From Ceratothoa steindachneri (lineage: Eukaryota; Arthropoda; Malacostraca; Isopoda; Cymothoidae): 64,000 bases of DNA. A model generated the notes under the pieces. That model was not told the DNA's origin and did no database searches. It was given only the letters and a program-made list of their open reading frames with translations. The position numbers and the translations under genes were made by a program. Positions 33,991-47,977 of the stretch are shown here, piece by piece. Position 1 is the stretch's first letter. Each line of letters opens with the position of its first letter. Where the stretch lies: contig OZ018323.1 in NCBI GenBank assembly GCA_963969495.1, positions 75,850,920-75,914,919 of the forward strand. The letters run 5' to 3'.

Positions 33991-36330
33991 TTTTGATTAA
34001 TTGAACTATTTGCCTTCTACAATTTTCACCTGCCCTTATTTCACAATTATACCATTAGATCTTTCTGAGTTTGTACTTCTGAGTATTTGTGCTTTTTGTA
34101 CGAACTAGTTCCTGGAAGCTAATAATACGACCCCGCGGCCTAGTATTTAGGGTTGAGAATGTCTTTGCTACGGCAAGCTCTCATATCTCTTTTAATTATT
34201 CCTTTTCTATTTAGTCCCTTTTCTTTTCTTTCTCTCTCTCTCCTTTTATTCTCACCTGGACGTTATTTTCCACATACTTCTACTTCCTTTTTTCTTGAGG
34301 CTTTCAACTTTTAACATTCACGCCACTTTGATTGGGGTTTTTTCTATCCCTCCTTTTCGTGTATCTCATTTAACTTTCCCTGCAATGTTGTCATGAGAAG
34401 TGCTCCCACTGGGGCAATTTAATATGTAAAAACAAAGGTTTGACTTACATTCTGCCGACGCTATATTTAACCAAAAGTAGCGCAGTGTGAAACTCCTTTT
34501 GCAAGAACAAAGCACATAAATAAAGCTTGCCAAGCTATGAATGACGGTTAAGAATTCCCCAATGGACTTTATGCATTTCCTCTGAAATTTTTCGCACCAA
34601 GTTTACGAGGAATTTTCCTTCATTCGCTTAGTCAAAATATCAGCCTAAATATAAATGCTTCAAAAAGATGTTTAAAGAGCTCGAAGCATCGCTATTTCCC
34701 CAAACCGGTAGTTGTGTTGTTCAGTAATACTCATCCTTAAGGAAATTTCTGCTGTCATGGTATCGTTTTTCATTAGAATTGTTATTGGCATGTTAAAATG
34801 GACCACTAATTGAACGACCTGAAAAGAAAAAGGGCACAAAATAATTATTTTATATATATAAATTATAAAGATCATAGGGGAGATGTAAGGATGAAAGTGT
34901 GATTAGTGATCACAAGGGTAGCTATATCATGGTGGTAGCCATTAAAAAAATGAGACTAATGATATTCTATCTTAATGATGAAAATATACATTTCAATTTC
35001 TTTCCATTTCACTAAATTTCACTTCACATTTACCACTTTATTCAGCTCTTCCAAATTTGCGTCGCATTCTTATTTTCATTTGCAATTGACTCTTCAGAGG
35101 TCTTCCTGAGTTGAAGCATAATTTTATAAGAAATTTAAGCGTTTCCGCAGTAAATAAAGATAGTATAGTTAATTAAGTAGTAGCATTTCTCGGCATAAAA
35201 TTAAATTGCCAAGCTAAGTGTGTCGGAGAGTTTTCCTGATGCTTTACATTTTAATTAACCACTTTTCCGAGGCCTAGAAAAGACGAGGCTACTTCACTTA
35301 ATGCGTGACAACCTAGTCGCCGTCTGATGAAGTGAGTTGGTTGAAACTTTCTGTAGTGTCAGTCATTTCCTAATGTATGGATACCACATGGAGTTTCCTT
35401 TCTTCCTCGTGTTATAATTTGAGCTACCTACGTGCAAAAGGTTATTTAAGAGCTAATTACCACATAACGCATTTGGCGACTCAGGTTCGTAGTTGGGAGT
35501 GCCTGTGCTCTTTATTCATGTTGTTGCTTGGATTTACTAATACGCCTTCCAGGTTTGAATAAGACGGAGGTGGTTTATTACAATCTTTGTTATTATTGTT
35601 TTCTAGCAGTTCTTGCACTTTCTATCTATTTCCTTTTGTTTTTATTCTATATATACTGAATGAAAATGCCCTCATCAGTCACACCATTTTCGTGTCTCAA
35701 TTCAGTTATTGAACGGAAATTCTCCTTCTTTCATATCACTTCCCTGCTCGAGGTGGCTTCGTGTAGATCCCATGGGCGTTGCTGGTCTTCATTCCGAACC
35801 CCCGCAAGGGAGCGTTAGGTGTAGCATAAAGAACCATGCTACAACCCACATCTATAGAATTGTGTGCCCTCCACACCTCAACGGCAGTAGGGCGATCTGT
35901 AGCTCCGTAGTTATTGACAAAAAAACACACTCCAATTATTAATTCCCCCTCCCACACTAATTGATATAATCTCTCCCTCTAGGATTTCAATCCATGATTC
36001 TTACCTCAACAATTCGGTATTTAGTTGAGCTTTTATTGCCTTTTTTTCCTATTAGGTCAACTTCACCTATTCCTTTTCTCCCTGTTGCAATCCTTTTAAA
36101 CATGAGAGATCACTTTAACACCCTCCCTTAACTCAATAAGTCCATGACTGTATTTTTTTTCCAAATTTATATTTGGTGATTATAATTGTGATGTAAATGA
36201 TAGGAAAATATCATTATTTATATTTTTTCAAGATTTAATATAATTATAGGGGCGTACTCGAGAGTATATTGGCATCAGATATGAGCTAAACAAGCATAAA
36301 GTAATTTTTAGTTAAAAGAATGAAAAAGTA
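33991..36330. other. unassigned sequence
   Basis: No gene family recognised. C/T-rich plus-strand stretches at 34180-34400 and 35900-36120. Short frames (34672-34875, 35377-35562, 35709-35957) carry no domain I know. Confidence 0.35.
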
Positions 36331-36490
36331 TGCTTTACTTTTTATTTGAAATGTTTACATCCTATAACATCTAAAATTAATAAAAAAATGTTTTACTTTT
36401 TATTTGATATCTTTTAACCCTATGAAACCAAAAATTAGCCAAATAATGTTTTACTTTACATCCTATAACATCTAAAATTAGTAAAAAAGC
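36331..36490 (+). repeat. short AT-rich tandem repeat, about 3 units
   Basis: CCTATAACATCTAAAATTA is present at 36361 and 36462, with a diverged copy at 36419, each accompanied by ATGTTTTACTTT. Unit spacing is 58 then 43 bases. Confidence 0.65.
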
Positions 36491-36608
36491 TCAATTCACA
36501 GTCATTTCTTAGTGTGAAAGTCAAGCTCAAAGCAATATCCTTAATACAAAGTGTTTTGATAAACTTTTTACAACTCAAACGTACTTTACCATATAACCTG
36601 GCCTTTAC

Positions 36609-37935
<1,327 letters not shown>

Positions 37936-37995
<60 letters not shown>
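37936..37995. repeat. (TA)n microsatellite
   Basis: Sixty bases of uninterrupted TA, immediately followed by A-rich sequence leading into a minus-strand LINE fragment. Confidence 0.96.
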
Positions 37996-38001
<6 letters not shown>

Positions 38002-38009
38002 GGAAGAGA

Positions 38010-38662
38010 AAGGGGACATTGTAAGATGGTTTGAAGCAAGAAGAGCAAAGGACAGTTAAATAAAAGGAATCCATTTTTGTATTATCAATGTCAATTAAAT
38101 GGTTTTCATTTGTGATGTGAAAAAACAAGCTAAAAGAAAGAGTTCCACGTCGCATATCGCATTTATGTTCCTTCATTCTCTTGGACAATTTGCTGCTTTC
38201 GCGCAATGTATTCGCATAGGATATGACTGGCGTCTTTCGGTGGCATAGACACTGACGAGATCAGTTGCGGATGCAGTGAGAGCCAATGGTGACACGGTGT
38301 GGGGGTGCAGGTTTTATGTGTATAGGCGTATAATATACTATGCACGGTATAGAGTGGTTGAAAATCCCCGGCATTAATAAGTATGCTCTCATTGAATGAC
38401 GTTTGGAAGGCATGAGTCATCAGGCGGAAACCGGTGTGGTGGATCGATTTCGTCTTCCGCAATACAGGCTCAGGTACGGATGCATACAACTCGCGTCCGT
38501 AATAAAGCTTCAAACTAACAAAGAATCGTACAACAGTTAGCCAGTAGCCATATCAGCAACGCAGCTGCTGAATTTAACGCAACGAAGAATGTCCAAGGCA
38601 GTGGTATAAAACTGCTAATATGAGTCTTTTGGGCAGAGAATCGGTCGAAAACACTGTGCATT
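38010..38662 (-). pseudogene. LINE RT C-terminal fragment (Jockey/Nimb-like), inverted relative to its neighbour
   Basis: The minus-strand frame (38513-38163) reads LYYGRELYASVPEPVLRKTK, SIHHTGFRLMTHAFQTSFNE, SILINAGDF, then HWLSLHPQLISSVSMPPKDA. This is the post-palm region of the same LINE family as copy A (family: KLDYG--VY-SA----L--LD-IHH-GLRL--GAFRTSP). Its 5' side continues in broken frames to about 38660, where the next LINE fragment starts on the opposite strand. About 30 codons overlap in content with that neighbour. Confidence 0.75.
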
Positions 38663-38664
38663 TA

Positions 38665-39830
38665 GGGCATGTACACGCCGGCCTTTCGTCTCTCTCATTC
38701 GCTAAAGGCTCTCACTGCATCTGCCGCCGAAATCGACGTTTCATATGCCATCGAGAGACGCCAGTCATACCCTAAGCCCTTTGGATTTAGAGCTAGCAAA
38801 CTCTTTGGAGACTTCAGTGTATCTATTGGGCAGGTGGTGACTCTAGTTCTTTGAAGGACATTACCCTCGAGGGTCCCACCTTCGAGCATTTCTCGTCAAA
38901 CTTTTCATCCCAAAGCTTTCGCGGTGCTAGTTTAAACGAATGGTTTCAAGTCCCAGGAAGGGCCTGCTTCCACGTTATATCCTCTCTGTTTGAAGCCAGC
39001 TGGGATCTACCAGGTCCTGTTTGGAGACCTGATCGTAATCTTTAGCGACCCAAATACTTCCTGAGTGCTTTCGGGGCATTGAAATCTTGACATAGCCTGA
39101 TTTGCGGTATCCGTGACTCCATGGTTTTCTCGAACCGAGTAGATATCTACATTCAATTTTGGACGACATATAGGGATTGGGGGAATGAGGGCACGGGATG
39201 ATGAGGTCAAATATCCGCCTTGATTGGGCGACCATACCAGTGTTTCGCTTTTCCTGACACTGATTACATGGCAGGAATATGGGCAGCCCTCCTTACTGCT
39301 TAGCAAATAACAATTTAGACGGCCGAATGGAAATTAAAATTGCGTTCCATTGCACCGCGACTGTTGCCATGGACCTACTACCGAAAGGCAGGACGACTCT
39401 GGTCGTTCTCTGTCCTCTTTGAATTGGGCGCACCTTACTGCGACGACTATTTTGTTCCAATGTTGAATGTCCCAGTCGGAGTTATCTTTGCACACGTTAG
39501 CTGTCCGGTACCGGTAAAATAGAGATCTCCTGTCCCTTGTACTCGGGAGAGATTTGTACAAACAGACTCTTGGACCTATCTGACCTTTTGGAGGAGACTG
39601 GTGTCCGCAATTTTATTTGACTATCCTTGTTGTAGGTCGCATGCACCACACCTAGGGTATTGGGAGCCTAAAGCCCGACGCTGGAGCGTGTTTCCTTCTT
39701 CTTCTTCTTGATATTTGGTTTTCCTTTTTCTTGTTTTTTTGTTGTTTTTTAATGTAACCTAGTAATAATCTATAAATGTTTTTTACGGCCATTTATGCCC
39801 TTGTTGGCAGCCACCAGTTGAGCGCCTAGT
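38665..39830 (+). mobile_element. Jockey/Nimb-like LINE 3' end, copy B, plus strand
   Basis: Begins with GGCTCTCACTGCATCTGCC and AGACGCCAGTCATACCCTA, the same stretch as in 38200-38280 (minus) and, for the second motif, 47636-47654. Continues through a broken RNase H region to a last coding motif LLDLSDLLEETGVRNFI at about 39565-39612. Then a T-rich 3' UTR and a terminus with TTATGCCCTTGTTGGC and CCAGTTGAGCGCCTAG at about 39794-39830. Riddled with stops. Confidence 0.7.
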
Positions 39831-41078
39831 AAAAAAACACCCTTTCCCCCTGCTACTCCTTCCCCCCATTTTTATTTTCTTTATTTATCATTTTATTCCC
39901 CGTAATGGGATGGTAGGTGACATCTGGAGGCTTGTGTACCCTCCAGGCCCCAGCTTTCCATCCTAGTTCCAATGCCTGAAGGAGGATCTGCAGTTCTATG
40001 CATTCCACGCATCTTCATTCCCTCTTCCTTCTCCACTTCCTTCACATTTATCTTCTTTCGGATATTCTTCATGAAACGGCCTCGTTGGTATTGCGCTTTA
40101 AAACCTAGGGGAGAATTCAGCAAGATGGGTGTGAAGAGATTGGGGGCTTAATTGGTGTCTCCTGCCCATGGATGAACCCTGATTGGGGGAGGTGCCGCAC
40201 CCCATCGTTAAGAAAGTCCGTGGGCGTGGGGGAAATTATTGGTGACCTTGGGCATAAGGCGTTATGAAAGCGGTAGGGGGTTTACCGGCGTTGATGCGCG
40301 CCGATCAAAACTATGTGGTGGATATTGAAATTGAAGATGTGGAAAGAAAGTGGAAGATAGAGAAAGTGGAAATGTGCAAAAGATATGATAGCCACTAATC
40401 CTCATACAGGCCTTGCATCCTGTAGGGCACTGAATCTTACAGGTTTCAGCTGTAACATCTTGGCCCATGATACTCCAGACCCGTCCCCCTCCCCGCGAGG
40501 TGTTATTGGGAAACATATGTGGGAGGGGCTTAAGGGGTCTTGCACCCTAAATACAACAGACATAATTCTTGGAACTCAAATAAACGCTTGGAGTCGTGGA
40601 CGTGACGAAGATCAAAAAGGCAAGGTCAAGTTGGAGGTCAAGTTAGGTTAAGTTATATTTCAGTGGTCAAATTAGGCCTCATAAGGACATACACAATATG
40701 ACCTCCTTTAGAGTTCTAGTTAAAGCATTTGGGCTCAAGAGATTCCAGTACTTACAAAAGAGATTCTTGGGTATGCGTTCCAAATCGGCTCTTCAAACCA
40801 TCGCTTCTAGTTCTATTGGTAGTGTCCAGTTAAGTTTCGCATTGAGTAAATTCGAACCCCTTAAGGATTTCAACACTTTCCTCTCATCTCTTCATCTTCA
40901 TCTTGTTTCCAACGAACGCAAATTCTTCGATTTGTCTCTTAATAAGTTCTGTCTCCTTCTCCTATATCAATTTGATCGCTCCATGCTGAACTCGTTCAAC
41001 CATTATTCTCCTTTCGCAAATTTCAGGGGCTAAAGGGAACTACATATTTCAAGGCAAAATGAGACAATTATAAAGAGG

Positions 41079-41082
<4 letters not shown>
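39831..41082. other. unassigned sequence with a dispersed repeat
   Basis: A stretch around 40370-40490 resembles 44785-44905: shared AGATAT-ATAGC, AATCC, GGGCAC and TTTCAG(C/T)TG in the same order. A 111-codon frame at 40698-41033 (LQKRFLGMRSKSALQ, LHLHLVSNERKFFDLSLNKF) is unassigned. Its position just before a (TA)n and general Leu/Lys pattern might suggest a retroelement protein, but I cannot support that. Confidence 0.35.

Positions 41083-41154
<72 letters not shown>
41083..41154. repeat. (TA)n microsatellite
   Basis: Seventy bases of TA followed by TGTCGTAGAAAAGG. Confidence 0.96.
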
Positions 41155-41157
<3 letters not shown>

Positions 41158-42480
41158 GTAGAAAAGGCTCCGGACGATATACTATATATCTATTCTTTGT
41201 GAGGATTATTCTATATTCGAGTGCGTGGTTTAATCAGATGGCCAAGTATTATTTATCTTCAATATACTTAAGAAGTGGAACGGAGCCCAAGGATAAATAA
41301 TATTGCCAGCATTAACAAAATATAATTTTATTAATTAAACTAACAAAAATAACACATGGAAAATATTTACATGACCGGGGATTAAAATGGTAGATGCACA
41401 TGAAATGAAAAGGTCATAGGATCAATTTGACTAAGCAGTGGATTAAGATTTGGAGGAATTTAAATGACAAAACAAACAAGAAGGAAAAGGGGCGACTAAA
41501 TCCGTGTTAAAGCACGGAGTTACGTTGGCAACAAAGTTAAATAATTAAATGCAATTCGTAGCTTACGTATTTATAAGGCCGGGGTGCAGGGGAAGGCGAT
41601 TTGAAGGAATGGCTTTGGTCCGACTGGCGATTTCCTTCCCAGGAGGAGGGGTTTTTAGGGGGGTTTTCCTTAACGAGGGTGGAAGGACAGACTTCGAGGA
41701 GTGGGAGCGAAGTGGGGCTCGGAAGTACAAGCGATCCTTGAGACAGGATACCGGAGATGTTCTGGATGAACAATTGAGGTTATTAGGGGTAACCAAGTGT
41801 TCTCTTGAAGAACGTTAAAAGGGTGAATTAAATTACCACTGACGTGATATCAGGGAAGCGAGAACCGTTTCTTGTCGAACGGGCTCGAAGAACAATGACT
41901 GTTTTAGAGTTGTTCTCTTCTGAACATTTTAACAACAGGAAGGCCCTGTTGACTTTGCCACTAGACGGGCACGAACCTTGGCACTCAAGGATATTGTCCT
42001 CTTCTGGACAATAGGGGGTTCTCGAGGTAGAGAGTTCCTAGGGCCACAAGGGAGACCGGATCGGCGTGATGTCTGACGAAGAAAATCGGGATCTGATTCA
42101 AATGCGAAATTGTATCGCATAAATAGCCTGAACCAGCCCCTTGGGGTATGGGGCAATGGGGGACTTGCATGGAATGTCCCGCTAGCGATTCGAACACTCT
42201 TACCATAAGCCTAACTCAATCTGGCCCGATCAACACCTGCAGACAAACGAGAGATTGAACCTCCTTGATTAAACTTGGGGCGGGGGAAGATAAGACTCGG
42301 GAAATGTTCGAGGCTATGAGTACGTCATGCTCCTCTCTTCTCGCGGGATACACGTGGGAAGCATAAGTACAATTATGTGATAGAAGCGAGGCGCGGCAGC
42401 CTCAGGCAATTCTATCACAATATATATATGTTGTTAATAGCCAAAAAAAAAGAAAACTGGCGTCACAACCGGACAAACGC

Positions 42481-42483
<3 letters not shown>
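41155..42483. other. GC-richer block between two (TA)n tracts
   Basis: A-rich first part (CTAACAAAAATAACACATGG) and G/C-rich second part with short open frames (41549-41818 and others) that match nothing I recognise. Ends in ATATATAT-containing sequence just before the next microsatellite. Confidence 0.35.
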
Positions 42484-42960
<477 letters not shown>

Positions 42961-43437
42961 TTCATTTCCTATAGACAGATAGAATAAGAGGGGGAATAAG
43001 TAATGAAGAGTTGGGAGGGAAAAAATAGCTAGAGGATGAAGGAAGTAGTAGATATAGATGATGCCCGGTGTTCGGGCCTTTTCCGTTGTTTGATTTTCCT
43101 CTCCCACTGCGGTGTCTTTTTTATTTCCTTCGATGTTATTATTTTAATGTCCCATTGCGGGATCTTTTCTTTTCCTGTTTATTGTTTTATTTATTCCTTT
43201 ATTCTCTATCTTTCTTTTTATTTATTTATTATTATTTTTTTATTGTTATTTTTATTATTATTTTTTTTGTTTACTATTTTGTTGGATTTGTTGAGTTATT
43301 CTTTCATTTTGTTGTTTTACCTTGATATTTTGTTCTCTTTCGATTTGGTCAGCAGTATATAGGTTTTGGTTCCGGTTTTCTGGTGTTGGGGAGGTATCGT
43401 TTGAAGACACCTCTTTCTCTTTCAGGTTCAAGGGCTG

Positions 43438-43830
43438 TTAGGGCCTCCAGTGGGAGAATGTCTTCCAGCTTTGACCATTATTCCTTCCTCTTTTGTAGAG
43501 ATAGATGTTTATTGTTTCCATTCCTATTTCTTTGTGAAGGCTCCTCGAGGACCGGGAATCATACCACTTTGTGTTGGCGATATACCTAAGACCTCGATTC
43601 TGCACCCTCTGGAGTCTTATTGTATCCTTCTTCGAAGCAGCATTTAACGGTATAGCAGGATACACCAGTTTGGACCTAACCAAAGTGGTGTAGAGCTTTT
43701 CCTTATTACGTTGGTTAAGGTATCTAAATCTTGCTAGTTTGTCTAATTCGGTACTTGCGATCCCTATTTGTGTGCTGATGTGTGCGCTCATGCCAGTGTT
43801 GGCAAGTTTGAATCCGAGCACGGACACATG
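43438..43830 (-). pseudogene. LINE RT C-terminal domain
   Basis: 129-residue minus-strand frame: LGFKLANTGMSAHISTQIGI, LARFRYLNQRNKEKLYTTLV, RSKLVYPAIPLNAASKKDTI, RLQRVQNRGLRYIANTKWYD. This matches the Jockey-type region after the palm (LY--LV-SKL-YP-IP-NA-SK---L-LQRVQNR-LR-). Continuous for ~100 residues, so relatively well kept. Confidence 0.85.
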
Positions 43831-43854
43831 GGACGAGTAGTTGAATAGTCGATT

Positions 43855-44110
43855 TTGGTGTCTTCCAATTTGAGGGGGACGGTTCAGTGTCTCTCTATTG
43901 TTGTTGCTTTAAATTTAGACACGTTGGTCTGGATCTTCCAGCGTCTTTCGAATTTAGAGATTTTTTTAGCCCCAGCGACCGTGGTTCTAGCCATCATCCT
44001 TGCGGATTTTGTTCTTTTTACCACAACTTGGGTGACATCGCCGCATATTGTATGTTCAGAGTTGTTGGATCAATAGGTTTTGGTATATCCCTCATGTAAA
44101 TTGTGAAGAG
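43855..44110 (-). pseudogene. LINE RT palm with disrupted catalytic box
   Basis: Minus strand reads QGGCLSPTLFTIYMRDIPKP and then TLNIQYA followed, after an indel, by DVTQVVVKR. The family motif would be QYADDVTQ, so the YADD box is broken by a small deletion. Then RRWKIQTNVSKFKA. Lies between the RT fingers (44302-44690) and the C-terminal part (43438-43830). Confidence 0.75.
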
Positions 44111-44301
44111 AGTGGGGCTTAAGCAACCCCCTTGAGAAACACTGGACAGAAGTTCGAAGGCCTCCTATGTATGCTTCTCGAAGGTTATAACGGCTTCGTA
44201 CTGGTCAAATAGCTACAGAGGTTTTTTAGAAGTGGGGCGTGAGCCTTAGTCTCGAGATCTTGTACTTCAAGCCGTCGAACCAAACTTTGTCGAAAGCCTG
44301 C

Positions 44302-44690
44302 TTAACGTGTTTGCAAATGACGTCGATCCAGCCCCCACCCCCTACCCCTGGCACGCCCTACTGCTGCGTGCTGCAGCATGTTGGCTATAGCTGTCTCCGT
44401 GCCTCGGTGTTTCCTGAAGCTATGTTGTCCCTCGTTCAATAGGGAGTATTCTGACAGGTGAACCGATAGCCTGCTGTTGAGAATCTTCTCAAAAACCTTC
44501 CTAACCGTCTCTAGCAGTGAGATGGGCCTGTAGTTCATAGCCTGATTGAGTGGTTTTCTCAATTTCGGAATAAATATCATTTTAGACGTCTTCAGACCAT
44601 ACAGGAGTACCCCATTGCCAGGGACGCGTTGAGTAGGTTCAGCAGTCTACTCCGAAATCTACTTAGTGCCTCTTTCAAGTGCCCGGTGGT
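44302..44690 (-). pseudogene. LINE RT fingers domain
   Basis: Minus-strand frame with MIFIPKLRKPLNQAMNYRPI, SLLETVRKVFEKILNSRLSV and LLNEGQHSFRKHRGTETAIA. This is RT domain 0/1 of Jockey-like elements (family: MIFIPKPGKD---NYRPISLLEV-GK-FEKIIN-RL, LPE-QHGFR-GRGT-TAL). An upstream piece (LSRFRSRLLNLLNASLA) extends it to about 44690. Stops follow on the 3' side where frames change. Confidence 0.8.
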
Positions 44691-44700
44691 AAAGCGAATA

Positions 44701-46200
44701 AAAGAAAACCAATAAGGGCATCTAGTCGAGCAAACCTTTAAGGGGAATTCTGTAAAGGAATTCCAGTGAATATGGAGGAAGAGAAAATGTGTGGAAGATA
44801 TATAGCTTCAAATCCACCTGTGGACATTGGGGACTGGAGGGCACGTAATTGTATAGATTTCAGTTGCAGCAGGGTCTGAGCCTGACAAACCTTTAGGTCT
44901 TATTAAGGAAGGTTGCTGCATGAAATCCCGGAGGAGGCGGAAACCATTTTAAGTCATGAAGAAGGGACATAGCAACAGTGAGGGAGAATTTCCCCACCTC
45001 TCCCGAGCCAAATAGAAATTTAAATGTACATATTTTAGAAAGTGTCCTCTACAAAAGAGGCTCAAAATATTAATTTTAAGTAACTGTGACCTACCTTGAA
45101 AGGATCAAGTTACTGATGTTCACAATCTAACTTATCTTAACCTTAAGGTTTGAGTAACTTATTTCAGACTTTGTCCCCCATGTAATTTTAACTTTTCCCC
45201 TTCCTTCTATTTATATCCTTTTCATCTATCCATTTTGCCATTAATTTGTTGGACCAGAGAAGTGATTGCCCTGAATAGCTACAACTGCTCTGTTTATTTT
45301 CTCAATTCATAAATGGAACCGGTTGTCGATCAACACACTCGATCACTATTATATTAAATTCCGTCTTTTTTAATGTATTCTTTCTAGCAATCATCTTTAT
45401 ACCACTCTTATTAATGGAAAATGAAAATGGATGTAACCATCAAGGAAATTTTGTATATGTATAAAGAGTGAAAAGGGGATGAAAATAGATTAACAGAAAA
45501 CCAAAGGGAAAAAATGAGTATAAACAATGTCAAATAATGGAATGCCAAACTAATCTTACCCTAAATACTGAGTTTAGAAAAGCTTAAAAAAGATTTGGAC
45601 GAACTTAGAAACGAGGTGACTATTCCTTGAAAAGCTAGAACTCATAACCATTTGAAGGGTGAGACGAGACATGCAGATTAACGAGGTTTGCTTTAGCGTG
45701 AGCCAATAAGGCCCTCGATCAGTCATTCAAGAACGATATTTACTCGTGATTGACAAAGGCGCCAAAATGACCCTTCACGCTCCTTTGCAGATCGGTAAAA
45801 GTAATGAAACACCTTTAATGGATCCTCCTCACCCAGTGTCTTTTAAGGATTTGAAATCACTCGGAATATATTGAAAGCTCACAATACCAACCTGGGCTAA
45901 CCGTGAAGTTAGGCCTCAACGGACTATTTAAAGGCTCAGGATTGGGTTAGTTTGAAGAGAAACTAAGCAACATCAAAGTACAGAATATTACGGGATGCCT
46001 AAAATTGAGTTTAAACTTACCCCGTGATGCCAATTTCCGAAGATACAGCCGAGAATCATGACGCCATCGTTATTGTGTAGATCCTGGATAAGGAAATCCT
46101 TGCCATTCAGGCTGGAGTCATATCTCTTTCGTGAAGGTAATGATTTGGTCCTTGTGGGCCTCTCCATACGTGGAAAATTTTATACATCAATATTATAAAA
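44701..46200. other. unassigned sequence
   Basis: No gene recognised. 44785-44905 resembles 40370-40490 (see there). The rest shows no domain on either strand. Confidence 0.35.
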
Positions 46201-46821
46201 GGCACCCTCTACTCCTGTCCCTGAAGGCCAACGATCACAGTCGCTTCCGAGGCCATACAGAAACCTTCTGCGGGTTCTACCTACCCCGGGCGCTCCCCTG
46301 GTAGAGTTGGCGGCACAAAAAGATTCACGCCAAGCCTCGGCTCAAAATGGCCTGTTTCCCGTAAGAAAAAGGGCAGCGCGGTTCCACCGAGACCTTAGGC
46401 TCACAGGAGGTGAATACCCTGAGAGTGGTCGTGAGGGGGTCTTAGGGAAGTCCTAAAGCTCTCCCCAGAGGCATAGCCAGCACCAAGGGAGTTTCGGCTC
46501 CTACGGCCCGTCTCAAGGCGGCAGCACGCAAATCTGAGACAAAGAACCCTACAAAAAAGGGAGCCTTGCCTCCAAAGCCGCCCCGCCAAGCAAAGGCTTC
46601 GAGGTGGTCAGGGAAAAAAAACTCGCATAGTGAGCTCAACCATCTCCGATAAGTACTCAAAGGCGACATTTTCTGGTTTGACCAAAAGCCCCTGTAGTTC
46701 TGCTCCTCTGAAGAGTACAGGCATTTTGGTGAGGGTGCCCCCGTATCTCTCCAAGCTAGGCGTTAATGGCATATTCCTCAAAGGAATAGCTACGAACTCC
46801 AGACTAACTGAATAGCAGTAG

Positions 46822-47031
46822 ATGCTATCGAACCTACTACCACCGCATATGGGCCGGTTGGGAGGATGTGGGATTTACACTCGGCATGATGTCTCCCTTC
46901 TTCTATTTGCTAGAAATAGCTTCTTTAAAGCAGTGACAGCGCAGCTACACCCAGATAAGAGGTGTACTGTTATTTCTGCATATATTCGACCATCAGCAGA
47001 CTTTGATGCGGGGGTCATCCATCCGTCGTGA
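46822..47031 (+). pseudogene. LINE APE-type endonuclease fragment
   Basis: Frame reads GRLGGCGIYTRHDVSLLLFA, NSFFKAVTAQLHPDKRCTVI, SAYIRPSADFDAGVI. This matches the middle of apurinic-like endonucleases of LINEs (GG-GIYV---V, FEAVAV-L-L---TV-S-YI-PS-DFD). The N-terminal catalytic Asn/Glu region and the C-terminal SDH box are not in this frame. Confidence 0.7.
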
Positions 47032-47773
47032 CACGGTTACCGAAGCCCGTCTCCAACTATGAAATTTGAACGGTAGATAGCCTTTCTAGGGGAAATACAA
47101 GATCACTGTTAGGAGTCAGATCCATGCCGACCAGATTGAGGAGTTGGAAATAAATGGCATAAATGACAATGAGTTTACTCATCATTGCCAAAGAACTGCT
47201 TCATTTTCCTTCCTTGTTTTGTCTCTCTGCTCTCCAGAAAAAAAAACTTGATTTCAGGGGGATGTGGACGGTAAACTTCGTGATATTGATCACTTTTCAG
47301 TTCCAATATTATTTTTTTGGCCACTGCAACCGAACAAAACGCCCGCTACTGCCTGCTGCGAATTGAAATTACTTGTAAGAGGCAGTTTACGCATCCACAG
47401 CAGAGCGTGTATCGCGGGAGAATGAATCGATTCACCACACTGGTCACCTTCTGGCGCCCGGTTCATTGTGGCCTTCCACCATTGACAACCTACTTGTCGA
47501 GGCCAGAGACATCTCACTTGCTTTGCACCGTGCAGTACATTATGCGCTTATACGCACGTGCAAGGAGCCCCTCTCACTTGCCTATATCTCTTACTGCATC
47601 CCCGGCCTAATCCCACGGTGCTTATGCTGTCAACAGACGCCAGTCATACCCTAATCCGTTTGAGTTTAAGATCAGGAAACTCGATGGAGAAATCGGTGTA
47701 ACTCTCGGGCTTATGACGCCACTCTGGAGGTTAAAACCTTTGATATTTTTCTGAATGCCTCTGCTCCCAAAGT

Positions 47774-47977
47774 ATGCACAGCGTCGGGAGTATTGCGTTT
47801 TTTGTGCACATTTCTTGCTACATTGGATGCGTAACAGAGCACAATGATGGGCCTAAATCCCAGCAGGGAATCGCCCTTCACATCCTGTTCCCTCTGTTTG
47901 AGGTCACTGGGCCTCTAACAGGCCCTGCTTCTGTCTTCAAGGCCGAGCTGGTTGCAATGCACCACTCGGTGTGGTAG
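47774..47977 (+). pseudogene. LINE RNase H-region fragment
   Basis: Ends with GPASVFKAELVAMHHSVW, which matches the second RNase H motif of I/Jockey-type LINEs (ASVFTAEL-AL--AL). The first Asp motif (TDGS) is not recognisable upstream and the third lies beyond a stop. Broken downstream frames carry pieces up to the shared 3' UTR. Confidence 0.55.

Larger units (their letters stand above)
42961..44700 (-). mobile_element. non-LTR retrotransposon (second LINE lineage), minus strand
   Basis: RT domain pieces from 44690 down to 43400, then an A-rich (minus-strand) 3' untranslated region to about 43040. 5' parts (ORF1, endonuclease) are absent. Protein motifs differ from the copy A/B family, so this is another Jockey-superfamily lineage. 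Plus-strand frames over 43036-43362 are T-rich artefacts of its 3' UTR. Confidence 0.7.

Noticed and set aside
35320..35375. CTGATGA...GAAAC as a complete hammerhead ribozyme
   Set aside because: The core boxes are present but the sequence between them pairs only through weak wobble pairs and the flanks do not form helix I.
43036..43362. Very hydrophobic 108-codon plus-strand frame
   Set aside because: Reverse of the A-rich 3' UTR of a minus-strand LINE; T-rich composition alone explains it.
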